From contig JBBQCD010000008.1 in the NCBI GenBank assembly GCA_038318385.1, positions 1-64,000 of the forward strand: a DNA stretch of 64,000 bases. Direction: 5' to 3'. The position numbers were made by a program, and so were the translations under genes. The notes beneath the pieces are model-generated. The model was not told the origin of the DNA. It did no database searches and saw only the letters and a program-made list of their open reading frames with translations. The number at the start of each line of letters is the position of its first letter. The first letter of the stretch is position 1. Below are positions 54,370-61,352 of the stretch, piece after piece. The DNA is from Schlegelella_A sp038318385. GTDB taxonomy: Bacteria; Pseudomonadota; Gammaproteobacteria; Burkholderiales; Burkholderiaceae_C.

Positions 54370-56178
54370 TCACAGGTCTTCGGAGCCCAACAACATTTCG
54401 CTGATGCCCTTGCCCGCCTGGACCATCGGCCAGACGTTCTCGGTCGGATCGGTCCGCACGTCCAGGAAGACCGTTCGGTCCTTCAGGCGTATCGCCTCGC
54501 GCAGCGCCGGCTCGACATCCGCCGGATCCTCGATCTTCAGCCCGACATGGCCGTAGGCTTCGGCGAGCTTGACGAAGTCCGGCAAGGCATCCATGTAGCT
54601 GTGCGAGTAGCGACCGCCATAGTCGATCTGCTGCCATTGCCGCACCATGCCGAGATAGCGGTTGTTCAGGGAGATGATCTTGACCGGCGTGTTGTATTGC
54701 AGGCAGGTGGAAAGCTCCTGGATGCACATCTGGATCGAGCCTTCTCCGGTGATGCAGAAGACATCCGCCTCGGGCTTGGCGAGCTTGATGCCCATCGCAT
54801 AAGGCAGGCCGACTCCCATCGTCCCGAGGCCGCCGGAATTGATCCAGCGCCGCGGCTCCTCGAAGCGGTAGTACTGGGCCGCCCACATCTGGTGTTGGCC
54901 GACGTCCGACGTGACATACGCGTCGCTGTCCTTGGTGAGCCTCCAGAGTGTCTCGACGACGTGCTGCGGCTTGATGACTTCCTTGCTGCCCGCGTACTTG
55001 AGGCAGTCGCGCTGCCGCCACTGCGCGATCTGCGACCACCAGGCCGCCAGCGCCACGGCGTCCGGGCGCGCCTGCGCCTCGCGGATCTGCACAATCAACT
55101 CCTGCAGCACGTCCTTGACGTCGCCGACGATCGGGATATCGACCTTGACACGCTTGGAGATCGACGACGGATCGATGTCGACATGGATGATCTTGCGCTC
55201 GACCGACGCGAAATGCTGGGGGTTGCCGATCACCCGATCGTCGAACCGCGCGCCGACCGCCAGCAGGACGTCGCAGTTCTGCATCGTCATGTTCGCTTCG
55301 TAGGTGCCGTGCATGCCGAGCATGCCGAGAAACTTCGGCTCGCTCGCCGGGCAGGCACCCAGGCCCATCAAGGTACTCGTGCAGGGGAAGCCCAGCAGGT
55401 CAACGAGCTCGCGCAGTTCCGCCGACGCATTGCCGAGGATCACTCCGCCCCCGGTGTAGATGTAGGGACGGCGCGCGCCGAGCAGCAATTGCACCGCCTT
55501 GCGGATCTGCCCGCCATGGCCCTTCCTGACCGGGTTGTAGGAGCGCATCTCGACGCTCGCCGGGTAGTGGAACGGCGCCGTCATCAGCGAGACGTCCTTG
55601 GGCACGTCGACGACCACCGGACCCGGACGCCCGGTCCGCGCGATGTGGAAGGCCTTCTTCATCGTCAGCGCCAGGTCGGCGACGTTCTTGACGAGGAAGT
55701 TGTGCTTGACGATCGGACGCGTGATGCCGACCGTGTCGCATTCCTGGAAGGCGTCCAGACCGATCGCCGGCGTCGGCACCTGTCCGGTGATGATCACCAT
55801 CGGGATCGAGTCCATGTAGGCCGTGGCGATGCCGGTGACGGCATTCGTCACGCCGGGTCCCGACGTCACGAGGGCCACGCCCACCTCCCCGGTGGCGCGC
55901 GCATAGCCGTCGGCGGCATGCACCGCGGCCTGCTCATGGCGCACCAGGACATGCTGGATCTTGTCCTGCTTGTAGAGCGCGTCGTAGATGTAGAGAACGG
56001 CACCACCGGGATAGCCCCAGAGGAAACGCACGCCTTCTGCCTGGAGGCAGCGAACGAGGATTTCAGAGCCGTTGGGTTCGGCCGGCGTCGGCCGTGCCTG
56101 TGCTGAAGCGGTGCGCTTCAGGTCTGCGCTGGGAGATTCCATGTCAAACCTTTGTGAATTTCTCTGACGAAAAACCAT
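54370..56178 (-). CDS. ilvB: Acetolactate synthase large subunit
   Basis: IlvB/IlvI is the thiamine diphosphate enzyme that joins two pyruvates, or pyruvate and 2-oxobutyrate. The 602-residue protein has the catalytic glutamate in VRHEQAAVHAADGYARATG and the FAD-binding middle domain. The thiamine motif GEGSIQMCIQELSTCLQYNTPVKIISLNNR is located near 455-485. ATG 56178 has a very strong GGGGAGGTG seven bases upstream. A second ATG at 56142 has AAGG and would remove 12 residues. First gene of ilvB-ilvN-ilvC-pssA-leuA. No leucine- or valine-rich leader peptide is present. Confidence 0.96.
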   Translation of the reverse strand: MVFRQRNSQRFDMESPSADLKRTASAQARPTPAEPNGSEILVRCLQAEGVRFLWGYPGGAVLYIYDALYKQDKIQHVLVRHEQAAVHAADGYARATGEVGVALVTSGPGVTNAVTGIATAYMDSIPMVIITGQVPTPAIGLDAFQECDTVGITRPIVKHNFLVKNVADLALTMKKAFHIARTGRPGPVVVDVPKDVSLMTAPFHYPASVEMRSYNPVRKGHGGQIRKAVQLLLGARRPYIYTGGGVILGNASAELRELVDLLGFPCTSTLMGLGACPASEPKFLGMLGMHGTYEANMTMQNCDVLLAVGARFDDRVIGNPQHFASVERKIIHVDIDPSSISKRVKVDIPIVGDVKDVLQELIVQIREAQARPDAVALAAWWSQIAQWRQRDCLKYAGSKEVIKPQHVVETLWRLTKDSDAYVTSDVGQHQMWAAQYYRFEEPRRWINSGGLGTMGVGLPYAMGIKLAKPEADVFCITGEGSIQMCIQELSTCLQYNTPVKIISLNNRYLGMVRQWQQIDYGGRYSHSYMDALPDFVKLAEAYGHVGLKIEDPADVEPALREAIRLKDRTVFLDVRTDPTENVWPMVQAGKGISEMLLGSEDL

Positions 56179-56288
56179 CGGTGCACCTCCCCTCGACCTT
56201 GTGAGCCGGGTTCAGCGCCTTTCGAGATCTGGAAACCGACGCCGCGGATGGGCGTCAACTTGGCGATCGAACTGTCGTGCAACGCCGG

Positions 56289-56318
56289 ATTATCGCACTG
56301 CAGCAATCGGTCTGTCGA
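56289..56318 (-). promoter_or_regulatory. Promoter of the ilvB operon (extended -10)
   Basis: TCGACA (56318 to 56313, 5 of 6 matches) and GATAAT (56294 to 56289, 5 of 6) are 18 bases apart on the minus strand, with TGC directly before the -10. Predicted start near 56282, giving a leader of about 104 bases without any ATG. It overlaps the upstream region of the divergent sigma factor gene. Confidence 0.55.
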
Positions 56319-56391
56319 CGTGTGCCCGGCTGCGTCGAAGGCCGATGAGATAATCGCGCCGCCCCCACGGGCGCCGCCCGAGCGCTTTCCA

Positions 56392-56958
56392 TTGGCATCC
56401 GACAAAGAACTCTCCGACTTTCTCAAGAGCGTCGAAAAACGCGCCTTCAAGCGTGCCTTCTACGCCGTCCGTGACGAGGACGCCGCGCTCGACATCGTCC
56501 AGGACACGATGATCCGCCTGGCCGAGAAGTATTTCGACCGCCCGGCGGCAGAGCTGCCATTGCTGTTCCAGCGGATCCTGTCGAACGCCACGATGGACTG
56601 GTTCCGGCGCCAGAAGGTCCGCAACGCAGTCGTCAGAAACTTCTCGGAATTCGAGGGCGCCGGTGGCGACGGCGATTTCGACATCCTCGAGACGCTGGAG
56701 GTGCTCGGCGGCCCGCTCGCGTCGGAAAGCGCTTCCGAGTCGGTCTCACGGGCGCAGATCTTGCTGTTGATCGAGGAGGAGATTGGGCAGCTCCCCGGAC
56801 GTCAACGCGAAGCCTTCCTGCTGCGTTACTGGGAGGAACTCGACGTCGCCGAAACGGCCGCCTCGATGGGCTGCTCGGAAGGGAGTGTCAAGACGCATTG
56901 CTCGCGTGCAGTGCACGCGCTGGCGAAGGCTCTCAAGGCGAAGGGAATTGCACCATGA
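56392..56958 (+). CDS. RNA polymerase sigma factor, ECF-like
   Basis: The 188-residue product has sigma region 2 at about residues 16-80 (AVRDEDAALDIVQDTMIRLAEKY) and region 4 at about 125-180 (LPGRQREAFLLRYWEELDVAETAASMG), as in ECF sigma factors. I place the start at TTG 56392, opening ASDKELSDFLKSVEKRAFK, which is where related proteins begin. No ATG is available there, and the ribosome binding site is weak. An upstream ATG at 56248 adds 48 unrelated residues. It overlaps the DUF3619 gene by 4 bases (ATGA). Direct coupling to a one-helix membrane protein is what an anti-sigma factor pair would show. Confidence 0.88.
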   Translation: MASDKELSDFLKSVEKRAFKRAFYAVRDEDAALDIVQDTMIRLAEKYFDRPAAELPLLFQRILSNATMDWFRRQKVRNAVVRNFSEFEGAGGDGDFDILETLEVLGGPLASESASESVSRAQILLLIEEEIGQLPGRQREAFLLRYWEELDVAETAASMGCSEGSVKTHCSRAVHALAKALKAKGIAP

Positions 56959-57392
56959 ACCAGTTGTATCCGTCTTCGCTACACACCGCCCACGAAGCCG
57001 CTCAGACTCGCTACGCCCGAGCCATCGTCGCCCGCCTCAACGAAGACACCGCCCGCCTGCATGGCGACATCGAGGAGAGATTGCGCTTTGCCCGTGAAGG
57101 CGCCCTCGCCCGCGTGCCGCGCAGGGCCGCCACCCCTTCCCGCGTCGGCGTCAGCGCTGGCGGCGCCGCGGTGCTCGGCAGCGGCTTCGGCAACACGTGG
57201 CTCAAGGTGGCTTCCTTCGTGCCCTTGCTTGCTCTGGTCGGCGGGCTGGTCCTGATCCAGAAGGTGCAAACCCAGGCGCAGATCTCCGTCGCTGCCGAGG
57301 TCGACGCTGCGCTGCTGGCGGACGATCTGCCGCCCACTGCCTACCGCGACGCCGGGTTCGTCGAGTTCCTGAAAACTCCCCCGCGCGAGTGA
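56955..57392 (+). CDS. DUF3619 single-pass membrane protein, possible anti-sigma factor
   Basis: The 145-residue protein has a charged N-terminal part (1-78), one transmembrane helix at about 84-102 (VASFVPLLALVGGLVLI), and a short C-terminal part with DDLPPTAYRDAGFVEFLK. This fits DUF3619. The family function is not established to my knowledge. Placement right after a sigma factor, with a 4-base overlap upstream and a GTGA overlap downstream, is typical of an anti-sigma factor. No zinc-binding HxxxCxxC motif is present, so any sigma binding would be by another fold. Inference only. Confidence 0.85.
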   Translation: MNQLYPSSLHTAHEAAQTRYARAIVARLNEDTARLHGDIEERLRFAREGALARVPRRAATPSRVGVSAGGAAVLGSGFGNTWLKVASFVPLLALVGGLVLIQKVQTQAQISVAAEVDAALLADDLPPTAYRDAGFVEFLKTPPRE

Positions 57393-58285
57393 GCACGAGG
57401 CGCCCATCTTCCGGATCGACCCCACCGAGCGGCTGGCATCGGGTGTCCGCCAGTGCCCGGGTCATGGCGCTCTGCGGCGCGCTCTTCGTGTTCGCCGCCG
57501 GCCACGCCACGGCACAGGCGCCCGGCGCCGGCGAGGCCGGCCGTTTCTCGACCGTGCCCGCTGCGAAGCCCGCCCGCCCGGCCGCAGCCGAGGAGGGGGT
57601 GCGCTGGACCAAGCTCAAGCCGGGGCAGCGCGACGCGCTGATGCCGCTGCAGCAGGAATGGTCGGGCATCGATGCCACCCGCAAGCAGAAATGGATTCAA
57701 CTCGCCGACCGGATGCCCTCGATGCCGCCGGACGAGCGCGGCCGTGTCCAGGCACGCATGTCCGACTGGGCGCGCCTGTCGCCGACCGAACGCGGGCAGG
57801 CCCGTCTGCGCTACGAGGAAGCCCAGCAGGTGCCTTCGACGGACCGCCGCACGCGCTGGGAGGCCTACCAGGCCTTGTCGCCGGAGCAGAAGCGGGAACT
57901 GGCGGCGCGGGCCGCCGCAACCCGTGCGCAGAATGCCACTGCCGACGGCGCCGCGCGCCGCCTACCGGTCGATGGCGCACGCCCGGAACGCACCGACAGG
58001 GCGCGCGAGCTGCCGCAGGCCAAGTCCAACATCGTGCCGAATCCGGCGTATTCCGCCCCGGCTCGGACGGTGGCGCCGACCGTCATTCAGGCGGCTCCGG
58101 GTGCAACCACCTCGCTGATCACCCGTCGTCCGGCTCCACCGCCTCACCAGCACACCGGGCTGCCGAAGATCGCGGCAACGCCGGAGTTCGTCAACAGGTC
58201 CACCTTGCTGCCCCAGCGCGGCGCGCAGGGCGCCGCCGTGCGCACGGTACCGGCGGCCGACGCGGCGTCGATGCCGCGTCGCTGA
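57389..58285 (+). CDS. DUF3106 exported protein
   Basis: The 298-residue protein starts at GTG 57389, which overlaps the DUF3619 stop (GTGA). It has a signal peptide ending near residue 43 (HATAQA). It then has a helical DUF3106 domain at about 70-170 with repeated W and DERGR/TERGQ/PEQKR elements (for example PLQQEWSGIDATRKQKWIQL and RMSDWARLSPTERGQARLRY). A proline-rich tail follows. The WxxL and Lxx-Q-R pattern loosely resembles periplasmic CpxP/Spy-type helical proteins. Location would be the periplasm. Function unknown; a sensor or chaperone linked to the sigma factor is a guess. Confidence 0.85.
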   Translation: MSTRRPSSGSTPPSGWHRVSASARVMALCGALFVFAAGHATAQAPGAGEAGRFSTVPAAKPARPAAAEEGVRWTKLKPGQRDALMPLQQEWSGIDATRKQKWIQLADRMPSMPPDERGRVQARMSDWARLSPTERGQARLRYEEAQQVPSTDRRTRWEAYQALSPEQKRELAARAAATRAQNATADGAARRLPVDGARPERTDRARELPQAKSNIVPNPAYSAPARTVAPTVIQAAPGATTSLITRRPAPPPHQHTGLPKIAATPEFVNRSTLLPQRGAQGAAVRTVPAADAASMPRR

Positions 58286-58318
58286 CAACCGCGGGCGCGC
58301 CGCTCTCAGACCTTCGCC

Positions 58319-58825
58319 TTGACACCGAGCCTGCCGCGCCGGATGGCGTGCTTTGTCTACGAGGCGATGGTCCTGTTCGGACTCGGTCTGATCCCCGGCC
58401 TGGTGGGCGCGGTCTTTCTGGCGCAGACCGCCCAGCATCATCCGCTGCAAAGCCCCGAGGCGCTGCGGGTCTACGCCTTCGTCTTCTACGGCATCTATTT
58501 CGTCGGCTTCTGGTCGATGCGGGGCCAGACGCTGCCGATGCAGACCTGGCAGATCCGCCTGGAGACGATCGACGGCGCGCTTCCTCGCCAGGGACGCGCG
58601 CTGGTGCGATACCTTGCCGCGTGGATCTGGATCGCGCCGCCGGCGCTGCTCGCGACGGCATTGCACTGGACGCCCTGGCAGAGTCTCGGCGCCGTGGGCG
58701 CCTGGATCGCGCTCTATGCAGCGCTCTCGCTCCTCCATCCGCAGCGCCAGTTCTGGCACGACGCGCTGTGCGGCACGCGGCTGGTCAACTTCGGGCGCGT
58801 TCCCCGCCCGCCGCAAGTCCCCTAG
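58319..58825 (+). CDS. RDD-family membrane protein
   Basis: The 168-residue protein has the RDD pattern PSLPRRMACFVYEAMVLFG at the N-terminus and four hydrophobic segments. A WHDALCGTRLV end is typical of the family. RDD proteins are poorly characterised; some act as ion exchangers. The start is either TTG 58319 or ATG 58343; the former keeps the conserved arginines. The frame is the same as DUF3106 and only one stop separates them. It converges with glnB, with a 4-base overlap of the two ends. Confidence 0.85.
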   Translation: MTPSLPRRMACFVYEAMVLFGLGLIPGLVGAVFLAQTAQHHPLQSPEALRVYAFVFYGIYFVGFWSMRGQTLPMQTWQIRLETIDGALPRQGRALVRYLAAWIWIAPPALLATALHWTPWQSLGAVGAWIALYAALSLLHPQRQFWHDALCGTRLVNFGRVPRPPQVP

Positions 58826-59160
58826 ACCGCGTCCTCGTTGGTCTCGCCGGTGCGGATGCGCACCACGCTCTCGATGGCGGTGACGAAGATCTTGCCGTCG
58901 CCGATCTTGCCGGTCTTGGCGGCCTTGACGATCGCCTCGATGCAACGTTCGGCATCGCCATCCTTGACCACGACCTCGACCTTCACCTTCGGCAGGAAGT
59001 CGACGACGTACTCGGCACCACGATAGAGCTCGGTGTGCCCTTTCTGGCGCCCGAAGCCCTTGACCTCGGTGACAGTCAGGCCTGTCACGCCGACTTCGGC
59101 CAGCGCTTCGCGCACTTCTTCGAGCTTGAACGGTTTGACGATGGCAGTGATCTGTTTCAT
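58822..59160 (-). CDS. glnB: Nitrogen regulatory protein P-II
   Basis: PII senses 2-oxoglutarate and ATP/ADP and signals nitrogen status to GlnE, NtrB or AmtB. The 112-residue protein has the exact family length, the T-loop with uridylylated Y51 (ELYRGAEYVVDFLPK) and the signature VEVVVKDGDAERCIEAIVKAA followed by GKIGDGKIFV. Whether it is GlnB or GlnK cannot be told from sequence; no amtB is adjacent, which favours GlnB. ATG at 59160. Confidence 0.95.
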   Translation of the reverse strand: MKQITAIVKPFKLEEVREALAEVGVTGLTVTEVKGFGRQKGHTELYRGAEYVVDFLPKVKVEVVVKDGDAERCIEAIVKAAKTGKIGDGKIFVTAIESVVRIRTGETNEDAV

Positions 59161-59258
59161 GGCCGTTTCCCGAGGATGTCCGCATAGTTTAAGGGGCAGC
59201 AGCCTTGCACCTAACATTCACCGCACCCCTTCCCGCCCCCCTGACCGACGCCGCATCG

Positions 59259-60440
59259 ATGACCAAACCCAGCGCCGAAGCCGTCGTGCGCGTGATCGAC
59301 GATCCAGCCGCGATCGACCTGGTGCAGTGGACCGCACTTCTCGATGACCAGCCATCGGCGAATCCCTTCATGCAGCTGGAGTACCTGCAAGCCCTGCATG
59401 CCTCCGGCAGTGCCGTCGCCGACACCGGCTGGGAGCCGCGCTTCCTGCTGCTGATGCGCGACGACTCGATCGCCGCCGCGTGCCCGCTCTACCTGAAGGC
59501 CCATTCGTACGGCGAATACGTCTTCGACTGGGCCTGGGCGGACGCCTATGAACGCCACGGGTTGGCGTACTACCCGAAACTGCTCGATGCCGTGCCGTTC
59601 ACGCCCGTGCCAGGACCGCGCCTCCTGGCGCGCAACGACACCGATCGGAGCATCCTGCTGCGGGCCATGCAACAGCTGGCCGAACAAGCAGGCCTGTCTT
59701 CGGCCCACCTCTTGTTTCTCGACGAGGCCGATCAGCGCGCCGCCCGTGACGCTGGCTGGATGATGCGCAGCACCGTTCAGTTCCACTGGAACAACCGGAC
59801 ACCGGTGCCCTACCTCGACTTCGCCGATTTCCTCGGCAGCCTGCAGCGCGAGAAGCGCAAGAAGATCCAGCAGGAACGGCGCCGCGTCGGCGAGGCCGAC
59901 GTGTCGTTCGAAGCCCTCTTCGGAGAGGCCATCCTCCCTGCCGACTGGGACTTCTTCTACCGCTGCTACACCCTGACGTACCGCGCGCACCATTCCACGC
60001 CGTACCTGACGCGCGACTTCTTCACACAGGCGGCGCGTACGCTGCCGGCAAACTGGCTGCTCTTCATCGCTTCGCGGGGTGGCGCGCGCATTGCCGCCTC
60101 GCTGATCGCGATCGACCCGCTGCGCCGTACCGCGTTCGGCCGCTACTGGGGTGCCACCGAGCACATCCACTGCCTGCATTTCGAGGCCTGCTACTACCAG
60201 CCGCTCGCCTGGTGCATCGCCAACGGCTACCTGCGGTTCGAGGGCGGCGCGCAGGGCGAGCACAAGATGGCGCGCGGACTCCTGCCGGTGCAGACGTGGT
60301 CGGCGCACTGGCTCGCGCATCCGCAGTTCGCGCGAGCCGTTGGCGATTTCCTCGCCCGAGAGGGCGTCGGGATCGAAGGCTATCTCGACGAATTGAACGA
60401 GCGTCGGCCGTTCAAGGCTCCGGCTGTGTCCCCCGACTGA
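59259..60440 (+). CDS. FemAB-like GNAT-fold protein (DUF482)
   Basis: The 393-residue protein belongs to the group related to FemX/FemAB and DUF482. Signatures include NPFMQLEYLQALHASGSA, FLDEADQRAARDAGWM, LQREKRKKIQQERRR and HFEACYYQPLAWCIANGYLRFEGGAQGEHKMARG. The fold is that of peptide- or acyl-transferring GNAT enzymes; substrate unknown. ATG 59259 is chosen over TTG 59205. It is 18 bases from the convergent haloalkane dehalogenase gene and does not share its strand. Confidence 0.88.
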   Translation: MTKPSAEAVVRVIDDPAAIDLVQWTALLDDQPSANPFMQLEYLQALHASGSAVADTGWEPRFLLLMRDDSIAAACPLYLKAHSYGEYVFDWAWADAYERHGLAYYPKLLDAVPFTPVPGPRLLARNDTDRSILLRAMQQLAEQAGLSSAHLLFLDEADQRAARDAGWMMRSTVQFHWNNRTPVPYLDFADFLGSLQREKRKKIQQERRRVGEADVSFEALFGEAILPADWDFFYRCYTLTYRAHHSTPYLTRDFFTQAARTLPANWLLFIASRGGARIAASLIAIDPLRRTAFGRYWGATEHIHCLHFEACYYQPLAWCIANGYLRFEGGAQGEHKMARGLLPVQTWSAHWLAHPQFARAVGDFLAREGVGIEGYLDELNERRPFKAPAVSPD

Positions 60441-60458
60441 CGCGGCGGCGCGGTCGCT

Positions 60459-61352
60459 TCAGTGCCGGGACCCGTGCGCGAGCGCGGCCCGGGCAATGCC
60501 CTCGCCGTGCTCCTGCACGAAGTGACCGCCGTCGACAATGCGCATCGGTTCTGGACAACCGGGAATCGCATCACGCAGGGCGAGCATGGCCGCTTCGCCC
60601 ATCACCGGATCTTTCATGCCGACGGCCATGAAGCTGCGACCCCGCCAGTCGCGTTTGAACCAGTCCCGAGCCTCGCGCGAGAGCGCGGCCCCCGGTGCGG
60701 CGTCGCCATCCGGCACGAGATTCGGGAACGCGCGCAACGCTGCCTTGTAGCGGCTGTCGGGAAACGGCGCGTCGTAGGCAGCCAGTTCGGCGGGACTCAG
60801 CGTCGGCTCGCTGCGGCGAAACAGCGCCCCGACATCCAGGTCGGGCCGGCTGTTCGAAAAGTCACGCCAGGCCCGGAAGCCCGCGGTCACCTGCCCGGTC
60901 CCGAAGCCGGTGTTCATCAATAACAGGCCCTCGTACCGACTTGGAGCAGCCATCGGCAACGTCAGTCCGAACAGACCGCCCCAGTCCTGCACGACCAACG
61001 TGATGCGCTTCAAGTCCAGTTCCTCGACCAGGCCGAGCAGGCTGTCGCGATGAAACGCGAAGGTATGGTCCGCCTCCCTCACCGGCTTGGCGGAGCGCCC
61101 GAAGCCGATCAGGTCCGGGGCGACGACGCGCGCGCCGGATGCCAGGAAGACCGGCAGCATCTTGCGATACAGATAGCTCCACGACGGGTTGCCATGCAGG
61201 CAGAGGAACACCTGCGCGGCGTCGGTCGGACCGACATCGACATAGGCGAGGTCGAGGTCACCGGTCGCGGGCCCGCGGAAGACGTGCGCAGGCCACGGGA
61301 AATCAGGAAGGCCGACGAAACGCTCCGGCGGGGTGGTCAAGGCTTCGATCAT
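60459..61352 (-). CDS. dhlA-like: Haloalkane dehalogenase, subfamily I type
   Basis: The 297-residue alpha/beta hydrolase has every catalytic residue of HLD-I enzymes: nucleophile D123 (VVQDWGG), halide-binding W124 and cap W162 (GFRAWRDF), acid D248 (GMKDPVMG) and base H277 (DGGHFVQEHGEG). The oxyanion loop is HGNPSWSY, so the residue that is Glu56 in DhlA is Asn here. The reaction would be hydrolysis of carbon-halogen bonds in haloalkanes to alcohols. Natural substrate unknown, and epoxide hydrolase or other hydrolase activity cannot be excluded. The ATG at 61352 overlaps the M16 peptidase stop by 4 bases, implying coupled translation. Confidence 0.85.
   Translation of the reverse strand: MIEALTTPPERFVGLPDFPWPAHVFRGPATGDLDLAYVDVGPTDAAQVFLCLHGNPSWSYLYRKMLPVFLASGARVVAPDLIGFGRSAKPVREADHTFAFHRDSLLGLVEELDLKRITLVVQDWGGLFGLTLPMAAPSRYEGLLLMNTGFGTGQVTAGFRAWRDFSNSRPDLDVGALFRRSEPTLSPAELAAYDAPFPDSRYKAALRAFPNLVPDGDAAPGAALSREARDWFKRDWRGRSFMAVGMKDPVMGEAAMLALRDAIPGCPEPMRIVDGGHFVQEHGEGIARAALAHGSRH

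Noticed and set aside
53677..56106. 809-codon open frame on the plus strand across ilvN and ilvB
   Set aside because: It lies wholly antisense to genes with intact catalytic motifs, its product is Asp/His/Arg-rich without any domain, and long antisense frames are expected at this G+C content.
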